Below, piece after piece: positions 1 through 19,176 of a DNA stretch of 64,000 nt; position 1 is the stretch's first letter; each line of letters begins with the position of its first letter. This stretch comes from Echiichthys vipera (Eukaryota > Chordata > Actinopteri > Perciformes > Trachinidae). Location: positions 27,530,172-27,594,171 of the forward strand of contig OY829660.1 in the NCBI GenBank assembly GCA_963691815.1, given 5' to 3'. The position numbers were made by a program, and so were the translations under genes. The notes below the pieces were generated by a model. It saw nothing but the letters and a program-made list of their open reading frames with translations, was not told where the DNA came from and made no database searches.

Positions 1-91
1 ATGGTTGATTGGGAGAAACCAAGCATGTAAAATCAGATATTCAGCACCCCCAGAGCCACCATGGAATAATCCATTGTTTTCATATCCACAT

Positions 92-385
92 AACGACAAT
101 CGACCCACATTCTTCCTCCCCGGGGATCGACCCACGTTCTTCATCCCCGGCGATCGACCCACGTTCTTCATCCCCGACGATCGACCCCCTTCATCATCCC
201 CAACAATCAACCCCGTTCTTCATTCCCGACGATCAACCCACTTTCTTTATCCCTTACTATCGTCTCTGTTCTTCATCCCAGACGATCAACTCCATTCTTC
301 ATCCCTGACTATCGACTCCGTTCTTCATCCCTGACGATCGGCTTTGACTTCATCCCTGACAATCGACTCCTTTCTCATCAGTCCC
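92..385. repeat. 27-bp degenerate minisatellite
   Basis: About ten head-to-tail copies of a roughly 27-bp unit with core ATCGACCCACGTTCTTCATC. The first four are close to each other and the array decays rightwards. Because 27 is a multiple of three, two frames stay open with a nine-residue period, which is a by-product of the repeat. It lies downstream of the last f3 exon seen, so probably in an f3 intron. Confidence 0.8.
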
Positions 386-786
386 TCGACCTCTCTAAAC
401 CCCTCCCTTCATCCCACCTTAACGCAACCCTCAGCCCTCCCTCTCGCATCCCCCAGCTATTCCTAACTTCTTCAAGATTGTACAATGGTGTGGTCTTGTT
501 AGTGAACCCGGCGAAAAATCCATGCAGTGATTTGGGGTCAAAAGCTTTTGACATTTGGAGATGTCACCTGATGGTGAGCGCTTGTGCTCGTAAACCTCGT
601 TATTGTCAATATATGTAGTTTGTGGCTTCATGAGATCATGATGTTGTCCTTTCATTCAAGAGAAGGAAACATGTACTCTATCATAGGTGTTTCATTATCT
701 AACTTTTCAATTCTTTGGTGAGACTTTGTTGTACGTATGTCTGAGCTTCATATTAGTGCCAGTGTTTGCGGCTGAATATACTGTAC
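386..786 (-). other. Presumed f3 intron 5 sequence, no exon recognised
   Basis: This stretch follows the splice donor of f3 exon 5 on the minus strand. I looked for the next tissue-factor exon (end of fibronectin-III domain 2, with its cysteine pair) on the minus strand here and found no convincing coding segment with splice sites. The remaining f3 exons are therefore inferred to lie off the left edge. Confidence 0.4.
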
Positions 787-8843
<8,057 letters not shown>

Positions 8844-9600
8844 GTTAGCACAAGCCAAAATCCTTTCTCCTTCAATGCTTGATCTTGTTAAATCTATATG
8901 AACCCAGGAGATGTAGCTGTAGATAAGACTTTGGTCTGAGTTTAAGCTGCTAAAACTGACTGTTTCTGGTCAACAGGACACAGAGTGTGGGAGCTGTACA
9001 TGGGGGAACCGCCTGTTCTGCCTGCTAATCCCTCCCACATGCCTGCCTGCTTGCTGATGGGGGGATTCTGCAACACTTTGCTCAGTTTGTACTCCTCCTT
9101 GCACCAGAACACAGATTACATGTAACAACATGAATGTTTTTGAGCCACAGCAGATACTGTACCCTGTTTAAACTTGGAAACTGTCCCTCTGTGACTGACC
9201 CACAATCTCACAGAAACTGGAGGAATTAGTTAGCGATGGTTACACGCACCCTTACAAGAACCACATAGTTGATTCTTTCTTTGTGGGAAGGAGATTCCTG
9301 GCATCATGCTGTTCTTGTTTGCAACTGTTTCTGTGCCTTGTGTTGCCTTGGCAGCTGATAAACTCTGTCTGAGGTGGAGTTTACGTTCTGTACAGACTTT
9401 TAATTCACTAGGAAACATACACAGTTGATTTTAAACTTACCATTGCAACACTGGAGACACAAAACATGGAAATCTAGCTTGTTCTTTAATTGTGTACGAT
9501 GTTACGCACGGCTCTAATGTTACTAATAACATATGCCTGCATTCCATTCTGGTGTGCCAGCTCTTCAGTCCTGGCATGCTGCCCACATGGCTCACTGATT
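8844..9600 (-). promoter_or_regulatory. Region upstream of f3 start codon
   Basis: Presumed 5' UTR and promoter of f3, by position only. I see no convincing TATA box within the first 200 bp on the minus strand and cannot name factor sites with confidence. No gene or mobile element recognised. Confidence 0.3.
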
Positions 9601-9604
9601 TATT

Positions 9605-9700
9605 ATGTAATCTTTATTTAATCAGGTAAGCTCATTGTGATTTAGATCTCTTTTGCAAGAGAGACCCGAGTACAGATAATAAGAAAACCGAGCATCCAGA
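9605..9700 (-). repeat. Dispersed retroposon-like fragment
   Basis: Contains ATCTTTATTTAATCAGGTAA and GATCTCTTTTGCAAGAGAGA followed by CC, a motif order that recurs in many fish genomes at the ends of old interspersed repeats. Assignment to a named family is not possible from this sequence. Confidence 0.35.
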
Positions 9701-10505
9701 CGAACAAAAGAACATTCAACATCAGAGACACTCAGACATCACTAAATAGATTTCAAGTTCAAAGTTTAAAAGTGGCCAGTGGTTTTTATAATCCTTCTGG
9801 AATTATTTCATTTATGTCCCCATCAGGATAGAAATGCTACCCTTCCGTAGCTATCACACATTGGCCGTGTAATACTAAATGAAAGGTTTTTGTCCTGCAC
9901 CGGCCGTGGATGTGCACACAGCCACTTCACTGTGTTTCCTAAGATATCATATGAAACTGTTTCATAGCATTTAAATAGAGTATTCATCATATTCAATTGA
10001 CATTTTTATGATACCATCAGAATGGTTGTATAAATAAGATACCATACAAACCCATTGCTGAAAATACATTGACAGACGTCCTGACGGCTCTTTAAAGGCA
10101 TTTTCTGAACACAGGCTGTGTGCAGTTCTCTGTGGATTGATACTTTCACAGTATTTATATTGCACCTCAACCTGCTTTATAATAAAAAGAAAGATATGGG
10201 ACCTTTAATATTACCGTCACAATGGATTAAATGTGTGTTTAAGAGCCGGCCCTTTTTTATAAGCAAACTACACGGCTGTTTAGGGCAAAGTCATGCAAAG
10301 TTTGCTGAATTGACCGATTATCCAACCTAGCAACCCTACTTATCTACAATGAATTCATACTTGTTGTTGCTAATGGGTCGACAAGAAAGATTCAGCACGT
10401 TTGTTTGACCCAAAACTGGGAACCAACTCTATGTATGTATTTATAGTATTTAGTATCTATCAGAGAGAGAGTTATAACAACGGTGATTGATCATATGACC
10501 CACTA
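9701..10505. other. Intergenic, nothing recognised
   Basis: No gene-like or transposon-like structure, except that 10,467-10,512 shares about 46 nearly identical bases with 31,466-31,512 (see findings). Confidence 0.4.
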
Positions 10506-10508
10506 ATG

Positions 10509-11094
10509 AAAGCACAGCAGTTGGTCAGGAGGTTTCTGGGGCTGGCCGGTTACTATAGGAGGTTCATTCCGGCCTTTTCGGAGCTGACCAGCCCCCTCAC
10601 CGACCTGACCCGAAAGGGTGCCTCAGATCCGGTCCAGTGGACGGAGCCGTGTCAGCTGGCGTTTGAGAGGGTGAAGCGAGCCCTCTGTGGGAAGCCACTC
10701 TTGTACACCCCTAACTTTTCTCTCCCTTTCATCCTGCAGACCGATGCCTCGAACAGTGGGCTGGGGGCCGTTTTGTCCCAGGAGGTGGAGGGGATCGACC
10801 GCCCCGTACTGTACATTAGCCGAAAGCTGGCTCAGCGGGAGGTGAACTACAGTACGGTGGAAAAGGAGTGCCTCGTCATACGGTGGGCGGTCGGGGCCCT
10901 CCGCTACTACCTCCTGGGGCGCTCATTCACCCTCTGGTCGGACCATGCCCCGCTCCAATGGCTCCACCGCATGAAAGATGCCAACGCGCGGATCACTCGC
11001 TGGTATCTGGCATTACAGCCGTTCCGGTTCAAGGTGATCCATAGGCCGGGTAACCGCATGGTCGTGGCTGACTTTCTCTCCCGCTCCGCGGAGG
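10509..11094 (+). pseudogene. Ty3/gypsy pol fragment: end of RT and RNase H (Gmr1-like order)
   Basis: A retrotransposon polymerase fragment, open for its whole length but lacking the RT catalytic core. It begins at the RT connection VRRFLGLAGYYRRFIPAF, continues through the RNase H motifs LQTDASNSGLGAVLSQ, YSTVEKECLVI, LWSDHAPLQWL and IHRPGNRMVVADFLSRS, and ends in a Gly-rich tail that runs straight into the LTR. No integrase lies between RNase H and the LTR. In ordinary Ty3/gypsy elements integrase follows RNase H; in Gmr1-like elements integrase comes before RT, and this fragment fits that order. Base composition (GC-rich) contrasts with the AT-rich surroundings. The 5' end is truncated at about 10,514. 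Confidence 0.85.
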
Positions 11095-11154
11095 GGGGGG
11101 GGGGGGTGGGCTTGCGGCCGGTGGGATCCCGGCCTAAGTCGGGCGGTGGGGGTA

Positions 11155-11509
11155 TGTGGCAGTGGGGTGTGGTTAAGGTGTCGACTGCTGGAGGAGAGGG
11201 AGGAGTGGCTCGGCCGGTGATCAGACAGCTGGACAGAATCAGGTAATCAGTCAGCTATATAAGCACGTTTGTAACCTGGTTCTGTCTCTTGCAGTAGACT
11301 GGGTCCTATGGGAGGACCAGAGCGGGGACCGAATAGAGAGGCAGCAGACACCGGACCACGGCCGTCAGGGGGACGGCCGCTCGTCCGTACAACGTGAAAG
11401 ACGTTGAGTCACGTTTGGGGGGGGAGAAGAAGTGGAAAATAAACAGTTAACCGCTGACAAACGCTGTGTCTCTCATTGTCCGTCTGTCCGGTGAGCAGGG
11501 AGGCTCACA
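11155..11509 (+). mobile_element. 3' LTR of the Ty3/gypsy element
   Basis: Starts TGTGGCAGTGG after a purine-rich GGGCGGTGGGGGTA tract and ends GGAGGCTCACA. It contains a TATA-like CTATATAAG at about 11,254 and AATAAA near 11,440, as expected for U3 and R. The open frame of the pol fragment continues 90 nt into it. No second LTR is present, so the 5' part of the element is lost. Confidence 0.7.
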
Positions 11510-11513
11510 CTAG

Positions 11514-11803
11514 TCTTCTAGAAAGACTAGAAAGAAAGTCTTCTGACTACTCAAGGCACATTCACACAGACGTTCAGACTGATGACAGGACATCTATGTA
11601 CCATCTGATCTAATCTAACCATTCACACCACATTCACACAATCATGGGCAGTACGGGGAGCAATTCTGGATTCAGTGTCTTGCCCAAGGACACGTCGACA
11701 TGCGGACAGAGGAGCTGGGGATCAAACTACCGAATGTGAGTAACCAAATCTTTCTAATGGAGGACGACCCGCTCTACCTCTGAGCCACAGCTGCCCTACT
11801 GGT
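11514..11803 (-). mobile_element. tRNA-derived SINE copy, minus strand
   Basis: Reverse-complement copy of the SINE at 5185 and 17,172: CTTCTGACTACTCAAGGC, ATTCACACCACATTCACACA, GTCTTGCCCAAGGACACGTC and GAGGAGCTGGGGATCAAAC are read in order, with the tRNA-like head at the right end (CGCTCTACCTCTGAGCCACAG). It begins directly after the gypsy LTR. Confidence 0.8.
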
Positions 11804-14004
11804 ACGTTAACTATGTAACCAGTGGTAAATTAACAATGTCTTTAAAACCTTTTTTGCCACAAATTAACCTTGTGTATGGTTTAGTTATGATTAAGATAAT
11901 GTTTTAAAGTGATAACCTTCAAAATGAAGAAAACAGCTACTCACAACGATGTTAATGTTTTTATTTCACACCTGAACCATCATTATACCACAGTTGAGTT
12001 GACACAGCTTTGTCTCCTATCACTGGCTCCACGATACCGCTGGTAAGTTTCCTGTTTGTTGCCACAATCTTGGTTGAAAAATGAAATATTGTGTGCACAA
12101 GTAGCTAAAAATGTTCCAATCGTACCGCACAGCTACAATAGTAACTGCTGATGAATACCAACTGACCTCTTCTGTTTCTGGGAAATCTGCTCCACCTCCA
12201 CCAGATGACTGATTATCCTATCCTTGTATAGATAATACAGTAAAAATGAATATAAAATCAAACTACAATTGTTTATCTTTCTGCTACATTAAGAGTAGAT
12301 GTGCAGACGCAGCAGGTTTGGAGCTGCCTACCAGACAAACACAGTTAATGCCATTTTAACATTGTCAAGTCTAAAAATAAAAGCAAAATCAAAGTGGAAG
12401 TGAAAAGGCCAAAGTGTTTTAGTAACTCATGGATTAGCAATCAAAGAGCAGCCCATCATTGACATACAGCACATAAAATGCATAAGGGTTATAATTGCAT
12501 ATGGTAGGAGGTTCATTGAATGGAGAACCGTCTAATCACTGTGAGGATTGGGCCCCGGGCCGGCCCTGGTTTAGTTTGAAATGGGTGGCTCAAGAACCCA
12601 CAGAGGGTTATCACCCACTCTCTCTTCCTCTCAGAATTTTAGCCTATTTCATCTCATTGTTTCATTTCAGTAAAGCATTTAGCAGCTAAAGAAGCCGTTA
12701 TCCTCTCAGGAGTAAGTGGAGAGCTTAATTGGACTTCATGGATTCATATGGAGGACACAAACAGGGCTCCAAATGAATGATATATTGTTGCGTGTCTGAT
12801 GAATGGGAAAAAAGTGACAGTTTGCTAACAGACTTTCCCATAACAGCGTTTTAGGTGATAATACGTCAATGTTGTGATTAAAGCTGGTTCCACTGTAGAA
12901 CAGACACTGTAGTTTTTTACTAAAATCCTATTCAGTAAGAATTCATAATTTAATTTAGGTAGGACCTCTTAAAAATACATCATTGTTTTAGATGTTATTA
13001 TTCATACCATTTACATTAACATAATAATGAATAACAAACCATTACAATGATTTTCATATTTACTAGAAAAACCTAGCCAACTTTCCTGCAGTAAGTTGAC
13101 AGAGTCTGTTGCATATTTGTAAAAGCCTTTTGCTCTCTTTCTCTTACCCTCCTGGGACAGGAGAGCAGACAGGAATGTAGGACTGAAGAAAAGTGGAAGT
13201 ATACATATTCGCTATTTGCAAAGATCACAGCTAAAGCACTGGGTATTTTTGGATTCTTGAGAAAAGCCTCTATTTAAGGCAATGGGATTCAGGCTGATCA
13301 GAGATTCAGTAAAAGTCGGTTTAGGCTGATACAATGGTATTGAGCAACTGTGTGGGAACACTGCAGTGTGTGTCATTTGAGGGAAACCTCCTGGTAGCAA
13401 TTAGAGAGCATGTGACTGTTTGAGTTGGACTCAAAACACACACACACTCACAGAGACAGAATAAGAGACTGCTCAACCATGTCTCCAAAAGATTACACTA
13501 ATTAAAGCATATTTGCATCAACATTTTGTGGGAAATGATGCTGCCTGGTTTATGTTTTTATCAAGAACACAAGGGAACACAATATAGTGGCAAAATGCTT
13601 ATATAAATCATATCTGTAAAACATTCAATGTCAGCGTTTCATCAGTACAAAGCAAAGCTAAAGCACCTTTTACACACTTGGAAATTATGGGATTTCCTCT
13701 GGAAAGGTCTATGGCAATGATCACTATAAAATGGGATTACGATTAATTGGTAGTGTAATAAAGTGACTGTGTATAATTAATGAATTATTGTTTAAAGTTT
13801 TTTGAAGTTTCTCTTTAATGTCCAGGACTTCCTTTCTAACAATTATGTCTCATGGACACCGCAAACTTCAGACGATGTCTCTCCAGTTAGAAAAAGGATT
13901 TTGTGTAAAAAAAAATAGAGAGAAGTTCAAACGTGTGAGTGAGGTCTGTGAGGCTGTACTTAGCTCTCAACATTGCATTGTGCTAAATGCTAACATCAGC
14001 ATGG
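11804..14004. other. Intergenic, nothing recognised
   Basis: About 2.2 kb with no gene, splice-framed exon or clear mobile element that I can support. Confidence 0.4.
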
Positions 14005-14255
14005 GTCATATATGTTCCCCGGGTCCTATGTTCCCCGGCTGCATGAGCCTCTGCCTTCGCAGATATAATTCAGCATTTTGTTAGGGTTAGGGCTTACGGT
14101 TAGGGTCAGGGTTAGGGGGCAGTGTTAGGGTCTACTTAAGCCTATTTGCCGAGGAATTTGGAACTGATTGTGGAAAAAGGGGGGGACATCAGACCCTTTT
14201 CTTAAAAAAGGGTCCTACGTTCCCCGCTTTGTATGTGACCGGGGATGAAAGGTAC
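14005..14255 (+). repeat. Unnamed dispersed repeat, copy 2 (telomere-like tract)
   Basis: Two 16-mers (TATGTTCCCCGGGTCC, TATGTTCCCCGG), GCATGAGCCTCTGCCTTCGC, TTCAGCATTTTG, then a tract TTAGGGTTAGGG with variants, GGGTCTACTTAAGCCTATTTG, GGAATTTGGAACTGATTGTG, and an end GGGTCCTACGTTCCCCGCTT. Order and sequence match the inverse of 22,618-22,790. Confidence 0.65.
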
Positions 14256-15689
14256 GGTGCCCATCAGCATGCTAACATGCTCACAATGACAATGCCAACA
14301 TGCTCATGTTTAGAACCATGTGTAAGTTTACAACTGTTTGTTAGTATGTTAACATTTGCTAATTAGCAGTAAACACAAAGTACAGCTGAGTCTTATGGGA
14401 ACGTCATGAGTTATTTAGTCTGGTTGCAGTCAGGGTGATGATGCAGGTGTCCTTGATGCTCCCCTTTCTTGTAAGGTTTCAATAAAAAAAAAGTCCCATC
14501 CAACTGACACTTGGCATGAAGTTAATCCACCTTACTGTGAAGGGAGTGTACATTTGTCAGATGGATCTAAAGGGACGCTTCCTCAGTCTTGTGTGTATGC
14601 CTCCACACCTGTCTTTTTCTTGTGTCAGATCTCTGATGGAAGGATGACTGCGGGGTCAATGTTGCAGAGGGAAGAAGACCATAGCTGTTGAGCTGCCACA
14701 CTTTTGTTTTAGCACTGTTATTGGTGATCCATAAGATGTGAATGTGATCCAGAGGACCACATAAATATCTAGCATCTTAGACATTTAAGGAGACCCTTAC
14801 AAACTCACAAAACTAAATTATTATTTAACTTGAAGTTACTTTTGACCTTTTAATTTCACCTCATCTGAAATGTGACCACCTTAACATAAACACATGGCAT
14901 CTCATGGTCATGTGACACTGGAACAGCATGAAAAGAAGTGGTCACCCGGTCAAGAAGTGTTTCCGTTGTGTGAGCAGATGTTGGAGCCCTGTAGGGGATG
15001 CAGAGAGGAAGGGCAGAATTCTTTCCAGACATTGACAAATCATTCCAACACAGTGTGTGAGAGTACTTGAAATGACACCACTGTCCCTCGCCCTGCCTCA
15101 TGGAGCTGCTAATCCTTGAAACTATTGAGTGAGATAGCAGTGTCCCTGGTGTCTAAAGCTTTATCATGCTGACAATATGAAAGTGTATTAATTGCATTAA
15201 CATGGTGAAGAAAAGATAATGGAATCATTGTAGTGCTGCAAATGAAACGGAGTGACATCTGTTTCAGATCAGTGAGGAATCTGTGTTATTGCCACTCAAA
15301 GTCTTTCGCAAAGGCAACAAATTTAATTGAACACTGTTCTGGATAGTATAGTGAATCAACAATAAAGCTAAATCAATACTGGCAAATTATGTCAGAATAT
15401 GAGTCATTTTCTAGGGTACCCAGTCCATCAGGGGCGTGTCAAACCAACACCAGACTGGCCCTAAGCACCTGTGGCACACTTGGATACATTGTGGGACCAG
15501 AAAGAATACGTTACCATACGTTGTGGTCGGCATGTTGGAGGCTATTCAGATGGGATTAGCTTAATGTGGGGTAACCTAAGGTAATTTTTACCAGAGGTTT
15601 TAGTCCAAATGCACCATGTCAGTAAAAAAAATATGGGATTTTCACCTTCTGTAAAACATTCCGGAAAAATACCTCAGGTAAAACTCATG
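14256..15689. other. Intergenic, nothing recognised
   Basis: No supported gene or repeat. Short open frames are isolated and lack family motifs. Confidence 0.4.
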
Positions 15690-15935
15690 TTCCGTCATAT
15701 TCAATTAAATTCAAATTAATTTACAGTGTCAATTCATAACAAAAGTTATCTCAGGACACTTTACAGAGTACATTAAGACCACACTCTGTGACTTATTTAT
15801 GAACAACTCTGGGGAAGAAGTTGAATTAGTAACATGCATTGCTGAAACATTAATGGTACAAACAGAGAGGAGAGAAGCTCAGAGGCCTATAGCAGCAGAA
15901 TTAAGCAGAACAAAATCAGCTTAGGCCCCGTCATA
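15690..15935 (-). mobile_element. L2-clade LINE 3' end, minus strand
   Basis: Reads on the minus strand as the LINE tail AAAGTGTCCTGAGATAACTT then TTGTTATGAATTGACACTGT and a (TGAAT)-like end, the same block that closes the complete L2 element at 50,766. The 3' UTR part to about 15,935 is diverged. Confidence 0.6.
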
Positions 15936-17171
15936 CCCCGTCAGTACGTAGTTTCTACATATTTTTGGGCATGGAGGTGCTTGAAGAAGCACTCATCACT
16001 TTTATAGATATTTCATTCTGTCCTTTAGTTTCGTGTTGACTTAGTTTCTTGATATCAGGGAGCTACATACCAGATGGCGACCGGGAGGAGATGGCAGTGC
16101 ATTAAACGAGTAACCCCTCTCACTTCTGGTAGAATACAGGGATTTCTTAATCCTGTGTGAATTGGCCATTTATATTACAGACGTCCTGAGGTAAGACTAT
16201 TTTACCCCACAACCCCACATTAAACCAATCCTGTCCAAATAGGGCTTATGACAGTCATTCTTCCCGTCATGATGCACTGTTTACAATTCCTGTGAAGAGT
16301 TTTTCCTATGAAGACACTGTTGTCTGTGACCTGTTGGATTTCACATAAATATAGCAGCTCCAACATCCTGCCATGAGCAGATGTTGACTCATTTTGGGTT
16401 GAATTCCGGTTTCCTGCTGTCACAGTAGTGCCAGATGTATATGAAATTCAAATATATATAATTGATATTGAAATACGGTCTACTTTTTTGCATGGTGTAT
16501 TTATTTTTTGTATAGATTTTAAAGTTGCCCTTCCCAAATATCTGTGAAAAATCTATGATGTAACTTGGGGTACCCTACTAGACGATGTCTGGTTCACATC
16601 CCACCCCTACACCCAATATACAGCTGTTAACTGCCAGCCGGGTAGACAGTATGGAGTGTGAAAGATTGAGAAGATGCAGCTGAAAGTAGAATTAGCTAGT
16701 CATCAGAGTATTGATTAATGTGTTTAAATGTTTGTGGCAAATTCTCCCAACCACTCATTCATATTGTCACAGCTCAAAAAAAAGGCAAAACAAGGCAGGA
16801 AACAAAGGAAGCAAACTTAACTGAGGAAGAGAGGCCAAAAAAAACCTCAAAATCTCAAACAGAGCCAATTCGACAGGGTGAGAGCTGGGCATGTGGAGGG
16901 ACCAACTGACAGAGACCCAGACAAAAAGTCAGTGGGATTGTTCCTTTGGCCTTTGTATTATTGCAGAAAATAAGCTCTGTGGTGAACAAAAGTTTATGTG
17001 ACTTACACGTTTTGTTCAACAAGATAATCTTCACAAATGAACACAATTTTTATGATTTTTAAAGTGTAAATGCAATCACCAAAAGTAACTAAACTTAATA
17101 TTCGGCTATAAACGAACTAAACTATGGTCGCATCATCCATAAGCTTGATAACTTATTTTGCTCATTCTACC
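15936..17171. other. Intergenic, nothing recognised
   Basis: No supported gene, exon or mobile element in this 1.2-kb stretch. Confidence 0.4.
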
Positions 17172-17448
17172 TGGGGTGGCTGTGACTCAGTGGTAGAGTG
17201 GGTCAACCTCCATGCGAGAGATCGGTAATTCAATCCCCAGCTCCCCCGGTCCGCATGTGTCCTAGAGCAAGACGCTGAACCCAAAATTGCTCCCCTTCGC
17301 ATGGGTGTGTGGTGTGAATGGTTAGATCAGATGGTATGTATATGTCCACTACCGTATGGGTGAATGTGAGAAGTAGTATGAAAGCGCCTTGAGTAGTCAA
17401 AAGACTAGAAAGGTGCTTTATAAGTACATTTACGATGATGATAATCTC
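17172..17448 (+). mobile_element. tRNA-derived SINE copy
   Basis: Best-preserved SINE copy: GGTGGCTGTGACTCAGTGGT and AGAGTGGGTCAACC give an A-box-like head, GGTAATTCAATCCCCAGCTC the B-box region, followed by the body TGTCCTAGAGCAAGACGCTG and tail AGACTAGAAAGGTGCTTTAT. Confidence 0.82.
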
Positions 17449-18079
17449 ATTTAACCACTTGCTTCAAAGTGGGGTATTGACTTCATAGAACAAAACCGCA
17501 GTATCTCTTAAAGGCTCTGTAGGCAGCTTATTTTTGGTAGAATAACCTTGGGGATAATGTAAATTAAGTGATATGAGAGAAGATCAGACCTCTGCGTCTC
17601 TCCTAGGTTCTGTTTACAGCCTGAAAGGAATCTATCCCATGACGAAGACTTTGATCAATCACAGAGCAGCTGAGAAAGCAAGCCCTGTGATTGGCTGTTC
17701 TACCACAGTTTTTTTTTGATTGCTTTGACCTGGTTGAAGAAACTGGTGACCTCTCAGTCTTCATCATCACTCTTCATCATCACTCTCTCAGCAGAGCAAA
17801 AGACACCTCTTGCAAATGGGTTAACCCATTGTCATTGTTTTGACACACTTCCCGCACCCTTTTGCAAATCAGTTAACGCAGATGTCATTCAAGCAGTCCA
17901 AACTCCACTGCTTTAGCTGTGGTAACCAAACAGAACATATATGTTCCCATCTCTTAGAAACTTCTTGACCAGTATGCAATCACTGAAGCACCTGTTTGAC
18001 ACTGCTTCACACAACTTTTCAATTCGCAATCAGTCTGCAGGCTTAAAAGGTGCCATGTTGTGTGTTGTAACTTGCAAGC

Positions 18080-19176
18080 ATGGATGGTCTAAGGCAGATG
18101 AGAGTGAGAGTGAGAGGAAGAGGTAGAGGGCTCAGGGAAAGAGGAGTCCGAGGAAGAGGGCTCAGGGGAAGAGGAGTCCGAGGAAGAGGAGTCCATGTGC
18201 GAGGTGGAGGTGGAGGTGTAGCTGGAAGGGCTCAAGTTACTGATGAAATTCGGGCAACTTTGATTGATCATGTGGTAAATCATGGTCTTTCATTTAGAGA
18301 GGCTGGACAAAGAGTCCAACCTGTTCTCAATAGAAACACGGTTGCATCCATTGTCAGAACTTTTCGACTGGAGAACAGGTAATGTCGCTTATACAGTATA
18401 TACAGATATATCCGTAGTGATATACAGTATTCAATGTAATTTTTTCCACATTTCATGTATTGTTTATAGAATCGAAAGGCTACCAGTCGGTGGTGGTAGA
18501 CGAAGACTTCTGAATGCTGAGCAGGAGGCAGCCATTGTGAACATGGTTCTGGCAAATAATGCCATTAGGTTGCGGGAAATCAGGGCAGCAGTGATTGCAG
18601 ATCAGGGGATATTTAGAAATCTAGATACTTTGAGTGAGACCACAATAACCTGTGTGCTTGGAAGGAACAATATGGCAATGAAACAGCTCTACACAGTTCC
18701 CTTCCAGAGGAACTCAGATGCTGTGAAGGAGGCCAGATGCCAATATGTGGAGGTAAGGACACATTACAGTACTACGTATACTCTTATGCCTTGGCATATC
18801 ATGCAGTTACAGTAAACTGGAGTTACTTTTACTTTATGTAATTGTAATTTTTCTTTTTCTTTAGTGTATCATGGAGCTTGAAGCTGAGGGGGCACATCAT
18901 GTTTTCATCTATGTGGATGAAGCTGGTTTCAACCTCTGTAAAGTGAGGCGACGTGGGAGGAACCTCATTGGGCATAGGGCCACTATTACAGTTCCAGGGC
19001 AGAGGGGCGCCAACATTACTATGTGTGCTGCTATTTCTAATGATGGTGTCCTCTGCCATGTTCCAACTATTGGCCCTTGGTCTGTTCACACCAGGCTCCA
19101 ACTGATCCAATTCAAAGTAATACAGAAACTGCATTACTCTAAGACAGGACTTCCCAAACTTAAAACTGTAGCCTAA
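18080..19176 (+). pseudogene. IS630/Tc1-mariner-like (DDE_3) transposase, three exons, 3' truncated
   Basis: A DNA transposase gene that has introns. Exon 1 (18080-18378) begins MDGLRQM, then an Arg-Gly-rich stretch, then a helix-turn-helix segment (VTDEIRATLIDHVVNHGLSF, REAGQRVQPVLNRNTVASIV). Donor GTAATG; acceptor TTTATAG; exon 2 (18470-18752) continues with ERLPVGGGRRRLLNAEQEAA and VYTVPFQRN-like VPFQRNSDAV. Donor GTAAGG; acceptor CTTTAG; exon 3 (18865 onward) carries FIYVDEAGFNLCKVRRRGRN with the first catalytic Asp, then VPGQRGANITMCAAIS. The three exons join in phase with no stop. The frame ends at 19,176 before the second Asp and last Glu/Asp of the triad, so the protein is dead as it stands. 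A TTCCCAAACTT segment near 19,150 may be the edge of another inserted element. Active copies of this family are multi-exon genes in other fish as I remember. Confidence 0.78.

Noticed and set aside
14090..14125. TTAGGG-like tract as a true telomere or telomere fusion
   Set aside because: The tract is short, impure and sits at the same place inside each of several copies of a dispersed repeat (also 22,725-22,765 and 35,777-35,812), so it belongs to that repeat.
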